A DNA stretch of 64,000 nt from positions 50,656 through 114,655 of the forward strand of contig JAJPIQ010000015.1 of assembly GCA_021324685.1 (NCBI GenBank). Reading direction: 5' to 3'. Position 1 is the first letter of the stretch. Each line of letters starts with the position of its first letter. The notes under the pieces are model-generated. The model saw only the letters and a list, made by a program, of their open reading frames with translations. It did not search any database and was not told where the DNA came from. The DNA comes from Bacteroidota bacterium (GTDB taxonomy: Bacteria; Bacteroidota; Ignavibacteria; Palsa-1295). A program made the position numbers and the translations under genes. Positions 46,206 through 56,221 of this stretch are shown here, piece by piece.

Positions 46206-49200
46206 TGCATAGGATTTCTATCCGGTCTCTCCCGAAGGGATACAAGGCAAAAGCCGGGGGTGTTGGCTCCCGGATTTTGTCGTTCTTCGTCATCGCAGCG
46301 ATCGCGATGACCGCGCGCGTTGGCTGGGCCCAATATCCCGCCGCGTGCGATAAAGATAAAAGTTGTGTCGGCAATGCGCTTACGATTGCAATAACGTCCG
46401 GCAAAGGCGCGCAATACGTCGATGTCGATACGGCCGTATCGCTCGAGCATTTCGATACCGCCCTTACGTTCGAAGCGTGGATCGCTCCGCAGCCGCAACC
46501 GGGAAAGATCCAGTATGTCGCGGGACTCTGGGGACCGAATAAAGACAATAACGACCAGTGGGTCCTCTATATTCAGGACACCAGGATCGTCTTTGCGCTC
46601 TCGAAAGATAATTCCTACAAAGGCGACAGCGATAATACGATCGCAATTGCGAACGTCCCGGACCTTTATACGAACGGCTGGCGGCATGTGGCAGCCGTGT
46701 GGGACGCGGTCACAACCTCGGCGAGAATTTATGTCGATGGCGTCCTTCAGGCCAGCGCGACGAACCCGATCTATCCGCTGAATAAACTCCACGTTCCGGA
46801 AGATCCCGCGCTGCCGCTCCAGATCGCGAGTTGCAATGCGCTGTATGACGACACTGTCCTGCACCGTACCTTCAAAGGGCAGATCGATGAAGTTCGGCTA
46901 TGGAGCCGCGCTTTAAGTGCGCAGGAGATCGCGTGCCAGCGGCTTATCGCGCTCAACGGGAACGAGCCGCACTTGGAACTTTATTATCGCTGCAATCAAG
47001 CTCCGTCCGACCAGCTCCTCTGCGATGCAACCGGACACAATTATCTGGGACTCCTCCGGAGCGGCGCGCAGTGCGACTCGAGCGGGCGGATCGTGCCGCT
47101 TACCTATACCGCAACGCCACCGCTCGAGAACGTCACGCTCACGTGTACCGAAGATACCGATTTTACGTTTTCGCTGCTCGATACCTCGCTCTGCGGCGAT
47201 CAGGTAGAGCTTTCGCTCTATGGCCCCGATGCGGACCTTTTTTCACTCTCTAAAAATGCGCTGTCGCTTACACAGGGCGTCCCGCAGTCGTTCAGCGTTC
47301 ATTTGCACACGGACCTTATCGGTGCGATCGATGCCGGAATTTCTGTCTCGAATGCGAATAGCTGCGGCGATCCGCTGAACATTCCGCTGACCGTCGAGCG
47401 TGTGACCCAGCTTAAATATTCGCTCGACCGGCTCGCGCTCGATACCGTCTACGTCGGCTGCATTTCAACGACGTTTTCGACCCGGACGCTCACGATCTGC
47501 AATCCGGGACCGGGAACGGTAACTTTAAAAAACATTTCGCTCGATAGTAATCATTTTACCTGGTCCTCCCCGGGGCTGACGCTCCCCAAAGCGCTGGCCG
47601 CCGGCGATTGCGTGACCCTGACCGTGCGGATGGACGCGATCGACTCCTCGCATACGTTCTTAGATACCCTTCGGGTTGCAAGCGATGAACTCTGTCCGGG
47701 CAGCGGCGTCATTCCCATTTCCGGGCGCGTGCAGGACGTATTGGGAATTTTAAAAACCGATGGACGCACCCGGCTCGACTCGATGAATTTCGGTGAGGTC
47801 TGTCCCGGATTTATCAGCGGGACCGTAAGTTTCGAATACCGCGACCTCGCGGGCGATACGCTCTATGTCGATTCGATCGTCTACAGTCCACTGAATTTTT
47901 TTGGCGCCGGCTTCCAATTGCCATTTCGATTACTTCCGAAGACCGCGAACCAACCGACCTATGCCCGATTCAAGCCAGATAAACCGGGCCCCTTTACCGG
48001 GACGCTCACCGTGGCGGCGAATTACCATGGCTGTGAGATCGTAAAGCATGTTGCTCTCTCCGGCAAGGGATATTCGGTCGATGTCGATTTCCTGACGCCG
48101 CAAGTCAACTTTGGGAACGTAACGATCGGAAAGACGGCCGTGCAAACGGCGAATATCGTCGATAGCGGCGCCGATCCGCGGACGGTCGACGCGTACCTGC
48201 ATATGGGCGACGTCTTTACCATCGTGGCTGGAAGAACGGACGCGCTGGCGTCGGGACAGACCGTGCCCATCACGGTGCAATTCCGCCCCCGGCAGCCGAT
48301 CACGTATTACGACACGCTCTCCATTTTCGACGAAGGCTGCTATGAAGTAAAATCGATCCCGGTGCAGGGGACCGGGATCTTTCAAGCCTTTTCGTTTAAT
48401 CCCCCGTTCCTCGAATTGGACAATGTGGTCGGGTGTTCGTCCGCGTCGAGAACGATAGCGGTGCAAAATATTTCGGGCGGCGGCCTCACGATCGCAAGTT
48501 GCGTCCTCACCGATGCAACGGGAAAATTTTCCGTCTCGAACCTGATGCCGCCCGGCCCCTTTGCGGACCAGGCGAGCTATACGTTCCAGGTCACCTATAC
48601 CCCGAACGATGTCAATACGGACCGTGCGGATGAAGCGTATATCGATATCACGCTTTCCGACGGGGAAGTGTACCATATTCTGTTGCGGGCGACGAGCCTT
48701 GCGCCGCGGCTGTATGTCACGCCGCTCACAACATATGGGGTCGTCGAAGTCGGATGGCAGCGGACCGATTCGGTCCTGTTACAGAATGCCAGTAACGTCT
48801 ATGAAAAAGTTACCAGCGTTACGCTTCCGTATGGCTTCAAACTGGTCAGCTCGAACCCCACGCTTCCGGTCACGCTCGCTCCGCGTGATTCGATCTGGCT
48901 GCTCGTCGAATTTCAGCCCACGGGCGACTCAGTTTACGATGCGAATTTTACGGTCGCCGTCGATTCGCCCTGCGTGAACACCTATGCCGGCGAACTCACC
49001 GGGACCGGTCATGCGGTGAAGCTCGACGTTCCGATCAGCTTTATGAATTATGGGCTCGTACGCCCGTGCGATTGCGCGACGCGAGAAATTCCGCTCGCCA
49101 ATTATAGCAATCTCATCTCGATCACGCTGGACTCGATCTGGATCGATGGGCAGGGCGTGACGCCGCTGGTGCCTTCGACGTTCCACTGGACCCTCAAATC

Positions 49201-51202
49201 GAGCGGCACTCAAAACCTTCCCATCGTGCTTGCGCCACAGTCGTTCGACACGCTCGAAATTACGTTTTGCCCGAATATTCCGGCTACGAAAGCCAATTTG
49301 GTCAAGAACGATACGCTCCATATCGAGGCGCATACGCCCGGATGGAATTCTGCGTTCACGACGCTCTTAAGCGGTCGCCGCGAAATGAATTTTCAGCCGA
49401 ACGTAACGCTCGTTCAGTTCCCAGCGACGCGCGTCGATACCTCCGCCCAACCGCAGACCGTTTCGCTTACGGTCCCCGATGTCACGATCAATCCGGATGG
49501 CGATTCGGTCGTTATCGATAACGTCAGTTTTCAGCCGGACCAGCATGTGTTCTCTGCCCAGGCCTCGACGGGGGCACCGTTGCCGTGGGTGATCCAGCGA
49601 AACCAGAAATTTTCGATCAAAGTAAATTTCTTCCCACGCGCCCCGAAGCTCTATACCGCGCGCATGCTGATCCATACCGTCTTTCCATGCAACAGCACCG
49701 ATACGAGCGTGCTCGTCATGGGAGCGGGCTTTGCGCCCGCATTCGGGCTTCAAATGGCCTTCGATACGGCACGCATCGGCCAGGACACGATACGCCTGAC
49801 GACCTGCGATACGCTCGTATTGCCGATCATGTCCAGCCGCGACATCCCGCAAAAATATATGGACGTTCAGTTCCATATTGGTTACGACTCGACGGAATTG
49901 CAGCTCCTGGACGGCTCCTCACCCTATACGCCGACGGTCTCCGCGATCGACTCTGCAGGCGGTGCGTATGTGACGATGAAGAACGGGATCGATATTAAGG
50001 CCGGAATCATTGCGACGGTCCGGTTCAAGGTCATCGGAGGACCGAAAATATTTCCCATCACGCTCGATGGATTTAATTTCGACAGCGATTCGCTCGTCTT
50101 TTTCCAGATCGTGGCCGGGATCGACCATGGCACGGTCGAGATCGATCAGCCTACGATCGCCATGTCGAAAACGATCGACTTCGATACCGTCGATGTCAAG
50201 CAATGTAAGGACGAGATCGTGACGGTCTATAATACCGGCGTCATTCCGGTCCGATTCGACTCGCTTTCGGGTCTGCCGATCTGGCACACGGTCTCGGCTT
50301 CGAGCAAGCCGCTGCCGGCGATGCTCGCTCCCGGCGATTCGGTGCTGCTCACGGTCACCTTCTGTCCTCGCGATTCTTCGGTCTTCGATACCACCGTCAC
50401 GGCCTACTCGAACGAACCGTGTCTTGCGACCGACACGGGTTCCCTCCATAGCGTGGGCTATGCGCCGCCCTTCCCATTCCGGATGGTGCTCGCGACCGCC
50501 CAGGACCAGACGACGGCCGATATTTCCACCGCGGACACCGCCAGCGGCCGCATTTCGGATACGATCCAGGTCCCCATTCTGATCGATCGCTCGATCCCGC
50601 TTACGCCGCTGGACACAAGATTTTCACTGGATTACAATGCCCGCGCGCTCGAGTTCCTGAGCATCACTTCGAAGTATGCTGCGGTCCAGGCGAGCGGCAC
50701 GCCGGGAACAATGAGTTTCGTGTTGCCCGAATGCCAGAACGTCGATAGCGGCGAGATCGCGCGCGCGACTTTCCTCGTTGCCGTTCCCGACAGCGTGACG
50801 TCGACCCTGGAGCTCCATCCCGGCACCTTTACCAGCGATTCCATCATGTTCATCAAGCCGCGGCCCGTGGGTGACACCACGACGGTCCACGTGCTGCCGC
50901 GATGTAACATCACACACCTGGAGTTCCGCGATCTTTCGAACTCGATCTCGCATCCCGTACCTAATCCGACGTCCGGGACCACATCGATCGACGTTTCTTT
51001 TTTGGAAAACGCCTATCCTGAACTCTCGATCGTGAACAGCGCCGGCACGCCGGTGATGACGCTGATGGATGGCAGTACGCTCTACGAAGGCGGCAGGCTC
51101 CATATTTCCTTCCAAACGCACTCGCTCGCCGCGGGACAATATTTTATTCAGTTCCATGCCGCCAACTATAATGCGGTCGAACGATTGATCGTAACGAAAT
51201 GA
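46205..51202 (+). CDS. Giant T9SS-sorted surface protein with LamG and Ig-like repeats
   Basis: About 1665 residues. A signal segment (ILSFFVIAAIAMTARVGWAQ) is followed by a LamG/concanavalin-like domain (YVDVDTAVSLEHFDTALTFE, WRHVAAVWDAVTTSARIYVD, GQIDEVRLWSRALSAQEIAC). Many repeats of about 100-115 residues come next, resembling ASPM-SPD2-Hydin/DUF1573 folds (GTVTLKNISLDSNHFTW, IPVQGTGIFQAF, LSGKGYSVDVDFLTPQVNFG). Two cohesin-like segments (MDVQFHIGYDSTELQLLDG, LDTRFSLDYNARALEFLSIT) precede a C-terminal sorting tail (VPNPTSGTTSIDVSFLE, LAAGQYFIQFHAANYNAVER). It is probably a long surface adhesin or scaffold. The stop overlaps the OmpA-type gene as ATGA. Confidence 0.88.
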   Translation: MHRISIRSLPKGYKAKAGGVGSRILSFFVIAAIAMTARVGWAQYPAACDKDKSCVGNALTIAITSGKGAQYVDVDTAVSLEHFDTALTFEAWIAPQPQPGKIQYVAGLWGPNKDNNDQWVLYIQDTRIVFALSKDNSYKGDSDNTIAIANVPDLYTNGWRHVAAVWDAVTTSARIYVDGVLQASATNPIYPLNKLHVPEDPALPLQIASCNALYDDTVLHRTFKGQIDEVRLWSRALSAQEIACQRLIALNGNEPHLELYYRCNQAPSDQLLCDATGHNYLGLLRSGAQCDSSGRIVPLTYTATPPLENVTLTCTEDTDFTFSLLDTSLCGDQVELSLYGPDADLFSLSKNALSLTQGVPQSFSVHLHTDLIGAIDAGISVSNANSCGDPLNIPLTVERVTQLKYSLDRLALDTVYVGCISTTFSTRTLTICNPGPGTVTLKNISLDSNHFTWSSPGLTLPKALAAGDCVTLTVRMDAIDSSHTFLDTLRVASDELCPGSGVIPISGRVQDVLGILKTDGRTRLDSMNFGEVCPGFISGTVSFEYRDLAGDTLYVDSIVYSPLNFFGAGFQLPFRLLPKTANQPTYARFKPDKPGPFTGTLTVAANYHGCEIVKHVALSGKGYSVDVDFLTPQVNFGNVTIGKTAVQTANIVDSGADPRTVDAYLHMGDVFTIVAGRTDALASGQTVPITVQFRPRQPITYYDTLSIFDEGCYEVKSIPVQGTGIFQAFSFNPPFLELDNVVGCSSASRTIAVQNISGGGLTIASCVLTDATGKFSVSNLMPPGPFADQASYTFQVTYTPNDVNTDRADEAYIDITLSDGEVYHILLRATSLAPRLYVTPLTTYGVVEVGWQRTDSVLLQNASNVYEKVTSVTLPYGFKLVSSNPTLPVTLAPRDSIWLLVEFQPTGDSVYDANFTVAVDSPCVNTYAGELTGTGHAVKLDVPISFMNYGLVRPCDCATREIPLANYSNLISITLDSIWIDGQGVTPLVPSTFHWTLKSSGTQNLPIVLAPQSFDTLEITFCPNIPATKANLVKNDTLHIEAHTPGWNSAFTTLLSGRREMNFQPNVTLVQFPATRVDTSAQPQTVSLTVPDVTINPDGDSVVIDNVSFQPDQHVFSAQASTGAPLPWVIQRNQKFSIKVNFFPRAPKLYTARMLIHTVFPCNSTDTSVLVMGAGFAPAFGLQMAFDTARIGQDTIRLTTCDTLVLPIMSSRDIPQKYMDVQFHIGYDSTELQLLDGSSPYTPTVSAIDSAGGAYVTMKNGIDIKAGIIATVRFKVIGGPKIFPITLDGFNFDSDSLVFFQIVAGIDHGTVEIDQPTIAMSKTIDFDTVDVKQCKDEIVTVYNTGVIPVRFDSLSGLPIWHTVSASSKPLPAMLAPGDSVLLTVTFCPRDSSVFDTTVTAYSNEPCLATDTGSLHSVGYAPPFPFRMVLATAQDQTTADISTADTASGRISDTIQVPILIDRSIPLTPLDTRFSLDYNARALEFLSITSKYAAVQASGTPGTMSFVLPECQNVDSGEIARATFLVAVPDSVTSTLELHPGTFTSDSIMFIKPRPVGDTTTVHVLPRCNITHLEFRDLSNSISHPVPNPTSGTTSIDVSFLENAYPELSIVNSAGTPVMTLMDGSTLYEGGRLHISFQTHSLAAGQYFIQFHAANYNAVERLIVTK

Positions 51203-53199
51203 AGCGCGCAGCCCTGATCGTTCTTCTTATGGTTCCCACCCTCGCGCGGGGACAGGACGCCATCGTGACCGCATTCCATGCCGGGCTTCGGGCCGGGTAC
51301 CTGGAGAATTATCACAATACCGAAGCAATCTGTCCCACGTGCGGCACGTATTCGAATGGCAAAGGCTCCGGATATGAGGTCCAGCTCTTTGGCGAGGTAC
51401 CGTTCAACTTTTTTCGGCGCCTGAACCTGGCCTTCGGGCTCGGGGTGCTCGATCGGGGAGGGAATTTTGGGGATGCCGTGGGAAACATTCCTAATGTGCT
51501 CGACCCCGTCACCAATACGTACCTGCCGCTCGTCACGCAAGGCTCCTACAGTGCGAGTCTGCCTTCTATCGATATCATGGGCGGCGTTCGCATTCAGCCC
51601 CTTGCGCGATTTGCCGGGTATTTCGGACTGCAGTTCCATGGCGATCTTCCGCTCGGCACGTCTTCGACGTTCGTCCAGACGGCTCGGATCGTTTCTCCGT
51701 CGGGCGTCGTCTTTCCGGAAAGTCATACCACGGTGCGGACCGATAGCTCTGGAACGATCCAGGGGATTCAAGCCGCCTTTGGAGTCAGCGGCACGATCGG
51801 TTATGAACTTCCGATCAGTGCGCTCTTTACGGCTTCGCCGGAACTCTCGTATTACCTTCCGCTCTCGAACGTCGAATCGAGCTATCGCTGGAAAGTCGCT
51901 TCGGTCTTTGCCGGAATCGCCATTCGATGGAATCGGCCGTCGGAATTCGTTCCGCCCGCTCCGGCCGCGAGACCGGCACCGCCGCCCGTGGTGTCCCGCG
52001 AGGACGCCAATGCGCTGGCCCCCAAACTGGCCGCGACCTCGCTTGCCACACAGCCGTTTCATATTATCGAAACGACCGTTACAGAAACATTCCCAATTCT
52101 TCCGTATATCTTTTTCGATAGTGCGAGCGCCACGTTGCCAGGCCGTTTTGCGCAGCTCACACCGGAAGCGGCCAGCCGATTTAAAGAAAGCGAACTTCCA
52201 CACCGTTCGCTCGAATCGTACTACCAGATTTTGAATGTGATCGGAAGCCGCCTTGCGTCGAACCCCACTGCCACCCTTACCATCAACGGCACGACGGACG
52301 GGAAAGAAGTCGCGTCCGATTCCAGCACGGAAATCGCCCTGGCCCGGGCAGACGCCGTAAAACAATACCTCATGAGCGTCTGGCAGATACCGGGAACCCG
52401 CCTGATGGTAACGACGAGCGATGCTCCGCATAATCCATCGAGCACGCAGTATGCCGAAGGCTTCGAAGAGAACCGCCGTGTGGAACTGAGCTCTGCCAAC
52501 GATCAGATCCTGAAACCGATCGTTCACGAACGGTTCCGCGAAGAATCGGCACTTCCGAAATCGCTCCCGGTCCAGCTTTCGGCCACAAGCCGGATCGGCG
52601 TCCGGCAATGGGCCCTCCGTATCCGTTCCCACGGAGCGACCGTCTATGAAACTTCCGGCGAAGGAGCGCCGCCTGCATCGATCGATTGGCAGCCCACGGA
52701 GGGCGAGATCGAATCGCTCGCGCACGCGATGACCCCTGCCGATTCGCTCGAATTTGTGTTTTCGGCCGTCGCCACGAACGGAGCACATTCGGAAACCCGA
52801 ATTTCAGTTCCCGCCTCGAAGTCGATCAATCCCTTCGAGCTCAGCCGCCTTTCCCTCATCGTCTTCGACTTCGACCAGGCGGCGATCGACCGCCAAAACC
52901 AGCGGATGATCGCCGCATTTGTCGCAAAATCGCTCTATTCCAGTTCCACGGCGACGATCACCGGTTCGACCGATAATCTGGGGGAACTGGCCCACAACCA
53001 AAAGCTCTCCGAAGACCGGGCGTTCAACGTACGGGACCTTATTCTAACGGATAAATCGTCGGCGAACATCACGAGCACGAAAGGCGTCGGACCGAATCTG
53101 CTCTACGATAATCATCTTCCGGAAGGACGGTATTATTGCCGAACGGTAAAAGTCGAAGTGGAAACGCCGCTCGAATCGATCCTGAAAAGCGAAAATTAA
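51199..53199 (+). CDS. OmpA-type outer-membrane protein with barrel and two OmpA-like domains
   Basis: The 666-residue protein has a signal peptide (MKRAALIVLLMVPTLARGQ), then a barrel-like region (AGLRAGYLENYH, EVQLFGEVPFNFFRRLNLAF, SGTIGYELPISALFTASPEL). A proline-rich linker (PPAPAARPAPPPVV) follows. An OmpA-like segment around FFDSASATLPGRF to FEENRRVELSS comes next, and near the end a second (VFDFDQAAIDRQNQRMIAAF, ITGSTDNLGELAHNQKLSED). This architecture resembles outer-membrane proteins tied to peptidoglycan. It directly follows the giant gene with ATGA overlap, suggesting it anchors or assembles the surface proteins. Confidence 0.87.
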   Translation: MKRAALIVLLMVPTLARGQDAIVTAFHAGLRAGYLENYHNTEAICPTCGTYSNGKGSGYEVQLFGEVPFNFFRRLNLAFGLGVLDRGGNFGDAVGNIPNVLDPVTNTYLPLVTQGSYSASLPSIDIMGGVRIQPLARFAGYFGLQFHGDLPLGTSSTFVQTARIVSPSGVVFPESHTTVRTDSSGTIQGIQAAFGVSGTIGYELPISALFTASPELSYYLPLSNVESSYRWKVASVFAGIAIRWNRPSEFVPPAPAARPAPPPVVSREDANALAPKLAATSLATQPFHIIETTVTETFPILPYIFFDSASATLPGRFAQLTPEAASRFKESELPHRSLESYYQILNVIGSRLASNPTATLTINGTTDGKEVASDSSTEIALARADAVKQYLMSVWQIPGTRLMVTTSDAPHNPSSTQYAEGFEENRRVELSSANDQILKPIVHERFREESALPKSLPVQLSATSRIGVRQWALRIRSHGATVYETSGEGAPPASIDWQPTEGEIESLAHAMTPADSLEFVFSAVATNGAHSETRISVPASKSINPFELSRLSLIVFDFDQAAIDRQNQRMIAAFVAKSLYSSSTATITGSTDNLGELAHNQKLSEDRAFNVRDLILTDKSSANITSTKGVGPNLLYDNHLPEGRYYCRTVKVEVETPLESILKSEN

Positions 53200-53231
53200 A
53201 ATTCCGGCGACAATTCAGAGTTCGTCAACAA

Positions 53232-53723
53232 TTAAAAATTCGGCAATCCTAAGCCAGAACCGGTATGGTTCATAATCGCCTCGATTTTCGAGACCAAGAC
53301 CGTTGTCGCTCCGCTCAAATCCTTTTCGTCCTTTTCCGTGAATCGATCGGTCACGGGCGCGTCCACGTCGAGCACGCCGAACAAACGGCCGTCCGAAAGA
53401 ATGAGAGGAACAACGATCTCCGACCGGGACGCCGGATCGCAGGCAATGTGCCCGGCAAACGCATTGACATCCGCAACGCGGATCGTTTTTCGTTCCTCAG
53501 CCGCCGCGCCACAGACGCCGCGGCCCATCGGAATCACGGTGCATGCCGGTTTTCCGCCGAACGGTCCCAGCACGAGTTTTTCGCCATCGAAAAGATAAAA
53601 TCCGCACCAATTGATATTCGGGAGCGAATGGTAGAGGAATGCCGCCGCGTTCGAAAGCGCCGTGATGAGGGGCTCGTCGGTCCGAATTAAAGCATCGAGG
53701 GTCTGTTCCGTCATCGTTCGCAC
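53232..53723 (-). CDS. msrC: Free methionine-(R)-sulfoxide reductase (GAF domain)
   Basis: The 163-residue GAF-domain enzyme reduces free Met-R-sulfoxide. The catalytic cysteines are Cys61 (KPACTVIPMG), Cys71 (GRGVCGAAA) and Cys95 (GHIACDPASRSEIVVPL). Their spacing of 10 and 24 residues equals that of the E. coli enzyme. It is convergent with the OmpA-type gene and divergent from the homogentisate dioxygenase. ATG at 53723 or 53714 are both possible. Confidence 0.95.
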   Translation of the reverse strand: MRTMTEQTLDALIRTDEPLITALSNAAAFLYHSLPNINWCGFYLFDGEKLVLGPFGGKPACTVIPMGRGVCGAAAEERKTIRVADVNAFAGHIACDPASRSEIVVPLILSDGRLFGVLDVDAPVTDRFTEKDEKDLSGATTVLVSKIEAIMNHTGSGLGLPNF

Positions 53724-53774
53724 GAACGCGGAATGCTCCGATACGGTTTACGTAAAAAATCATCTGAACACACT

Positions 53775-54926
53775 ATGAACTGGCCCATCGTAAAAGGCAA
53801 AGCAACCCGGCAGGCGCATGTTGCGCTGCCCGAAGGAACATTCGAAGAAGAGCACGGGCGGGAAGGCTTTTATGGCCGCGTTTCGCACCTGTACCATACG
53901 CATCCGCCGACCGGCTGGACGCGGATCGAAGGGCCGATGAAGCCCCACGCCTTTTATCTTGACCGCATTACGCCTTCGGATATGACCGATCCTCGCGGCA
54001 CTCCGGAACCCGTTCTCTATAACGACGACCTCGTCCTATCCATCAGCCGCCGCTCGGAACCGGCGCCATTTTATTCGAGGAACGCCGATGGCGACGAACT
54101 CTTCTTCGTTCACAAAGGCACCGGGAAGATCGAGACCGATTTCGGCGTATTACTGTATGAGCCGGGGGACTATATCGTCATTCCTCGCGCGACGACGTAC
54201 CGTTTCGTTCCTGAATCGAAGGACACGTTTATCGTCGTCGTCGAAGCCCACGGTTCGGAGATCCTTCCTCCGACGCCCGAGCAAAAAGGGCTGATCGGCA
54301 TGCACGCGCTATACGATACGTCGGCCATGACGATCCCGGATTTCATTCCGTACGACCCGAAGCAGGAGTCCTCGAACGGGAAGGAATATGAGCTCCGCGT
54401 AAAGCGGCTGGGCGAATATACTTCGATCTTTTATCCGTTCCATCCGATCGACCTGGTGGGGTGGAAGGGCGATCTCACCGCATTCAAGATCAATATGCGC
54501 GATATTCGGCCCGTGATGTCGCCGCGCGTGCATCTTCCTCCTTCGGCTCACACCACGTTCCTCGCCGATAATTTTGTGATCTGCTCGTTCCTTCCGCGTC
54601 CGCTCGAAGAGGACCCGGACACGTTGCGGGTTCCCTTCTATCACCGCAATACAGATTACGATGAAGTGTTGTTTTATCACGATGGCGATTTCTTTTCGCG
54701 CGATAACATTAAGCCCGCGATGCTGACGCTGCACCCGCAGGGGATCCATCACGGCCCGCATCCGAAAGCACTGAAAGCGAATCCGAACATCATGCGTACG
54801 AACGAATACGCGATGATGCTCGATGCCAAGCATCCGCTCAAAATCGCTCCCGCCGGCGAATCGGCCGAATGGAAGGAATACTGGACGAGCTGGCAGGAGA
54901 AAAAGGCCGAGGCTGCAACGGCATAG
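53775..54926 (+). CDS. Homogentisate 1,2-dioxygenase family protein
   Basis: The 383-residue cupin dioxygenase has GRVSHLYHTHPPTGWTRIEG, DELFFVHKGTGKIETDFGVL, YEPGDYIVIPRATTYRFVPE, HLPPSAHTTFLADNFVICSF, PFYHRNTDYDEVLFYHDGDF and LHPQGIHHGPHPKA. The His/Glu residues needed for Fe(II) binding are present in the last two. The family opens homogentisate in tyrosine breakdown. No other tyrosine-pathway gene is beside it; an NDH-2 gene follows 9 bases later. ATG at 53775 is preferred over 53733. Confidence 0.9.
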   Translation: MNWPIVKGKATRQAHVALPEGTFEEEHGREGFYGRVSHLYHTHPPTGWTRIEGPMKPHAFYLDRITPSDMTDPRGTPEPVLYNDDLVLSISRRSEPAPFYSRNADGDELFFVHKGTGKIETDFGVLLYEPGDYIVIPRATTYRFVPESKDTFIVVVEAHGSEILPPTPEQKGLIGMHALYDTSAMTIPDFIPYDPKQESSNGKEYELRVKRLGEYTSIFYPFHPIDLVGWKGDLTAFKINMRDIRPVMSPRVHLPPSAHTTFLADNFVICSFLPRPLEEDPDTLRVPFYHRNTDYDEVLFYHDGDFFSRDNIKPAMLTLHPQGIHHGPHPKALKANPNIMRTNEYAMMLDAKHPLKIAPAGESAEWKEYWTSWQEKKAEAATA

Positions 54927-54935
54927 GGCTTGCCA

Positions 54936-56192
54936 ATGCCGACAGCATTGCCCCACGTCGTTATCGTCGGAGCCGGATTCGGCGGGCTCAATGCGGCCGT
55001 TGCTTTGCGGCACGCGCCCTGCCGCGTGACCGTCATCGATAAGCTCAACCACCATCTTTTTCAGCCGCTGCTGTACCAGGTCGCCACGGCCGGACTTTCG
55101 CCGGGCGATATCGCTGCGCCGATCCGGCACATTCTCCGGAATGCCCGGAATACGGAAGTGTTGATGGCGGAAGTTACCGGAGTCGATGTGGAACGAAAGT
55201 GTGTCCTTCTCGCAGAAGGCCGTTCGATCCCATACGATCATCTTATTATTGCGACCGGTGCGCGCCATAGTTATTTCGGTCACAACGAATGGGCGGCGCA
55301 TGCGCCGGGACTAAAGTCGATTTCGGATGCGACGCACATTCGCCGGAACCTGCTCTGCGCCTACGAGGCTGCAGAAGCCGAAAGCGATCCGGCAAAACGC
55401 ACCGCGCTGCTGACCTTTGTCATTGTCGGCGGGGGACCGACCGGCGTCGAAATGGCGGGGTCCATCGCCGAGCTTGCCCACCGCGCGCTCGCGCGCGATT
55501 TCCGACATTTCGATCCCGCCGATACACATATTATCCTGGCGGAAGCGGGACCGAGAATTTTAAGCGCCTTCGACGAGTCGCTCTCCCGCGCGGCCCGGAA
55601 AAAATTAGAAGCGCTCGGAGTCGATGTCCGGACGTCCACGCGTGTCGAGGCGATGACAAATACAACGGTCCGGATGAACGGTGCGGAGGTTCCCACGCAT
55701 ACCGTCATGTGGGCGGCGGGCGTGCAGGCGTCTCCGGCCGGTTCGTGGCTGGGCGTCTCCACGGACCGCGCGGGTCGCGTGCCGGTCAATCGATGTTTAG
55801 AGGTCGAGGGGAAGCCCCACATCTATGTGCTCGGCGATACGGCGCTCGCACTGGACGAGCAGGGGCAGCCGTTCCCGGGACTGGCTCCGGTCGCGATGCA
55901 GCAGGGGAAATATATCGGAACGCGGCTTCAAAAAATGATCGCCGGCACGCCCGCAACGGAACCGTTCCGTTATATCGACAAAGGGACGCTTGCGACCGTC
56001 GGCCGAACGTTCGCCGTTGCAAAGATCGGCGGTTTACGTTTGAAAGGGACACTGGCATGGCTGGTGTGGGTGTTCGTCCACATTCTGTACCTGATCGGGT
56101 TCCGCAATCGGTTCGTCGTCATGTTCGATTGGATCTGGGCCTATGCCACCTACGAACGCGCCGTGCGGCTGATCGTGGAAGAGAAAAGTTAG
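54936..56192 (+). CDS. ndh: Type II NADH dehydrogenase (NDH-2)
   Basis: The 418-residue flavoprotein moves electrons from NADH to quinone without proton pumping. The FAD motif is VVIVGAGFGGLNAAVALRHA near the start, and the NADH motif is FVIVGGGPTGVEMAGSIAEL in the middle. HHLFQPLLYQVATAGLSPGD and YVLGDTALALDEQGQPFPGL are also present. The C-terminus has a membrane-associating hydrophobic stretch (LAWLVWVFVHILYLIGFRNR). ATG at 54936 or the TTG two codons earlier may start it. Its stop falls in the first of two tandem copies shared with the ppk2 end. Confidence 0.93.
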   Translation: MPTALPHVVIVGAGFGGLNAAVALRHAPCRVTVIDKLNHHLFQPLLYQVATAGLSPGDIAAPIRHILRNARNTEVLMAEVTGVDVERKCVLLAEGRSIPYDHLIIATGARHSYFGHNEWAAHAPGLKSISDATHIRRNLLCAYEAAEAESDPAKRTALLTFVIVGGGPTGVEMAGSIAELAHRALARDFRHFDPADTHIILAEAGPRILSAFDESLSRAARKKLEALGVDVRTSTRVEAMTNTTVRMNGAEVPTHTVMWAAGVQASPAGSWLGVSTDRAGRVPVNRCLEVEGKPHIYVLGDTALALDEQGQPFPGLAPVAMQQGKYIGTRLQKMIAGTPATEPFRYIDKGTLATVGRTFAVAKIGGLRLKGTLAWLVWVFVHILYLIGFRNRFVVMFDWIWAYATYERAVRLIVEEKS

Positions 56193-56221
56193 CCTTCTTT
56201 AGAAAAAAGTTAGCCTTCTTT
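56182..56221. repeat. Tandem duplication at the ndh/ppk2 convergent junction
   Basis: AGAAAAGTTAGCCTTCTTT at 56182-56200 is repeated at 56201-56221 with two additional As. The first copy contains the ndh stop codon, the second the stop codon of the ppk2 gene; each copy encodes KEG-stop on the minus strand. The duplication therefore copied the whole convergent gene-end region. Confidence 0.85.
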
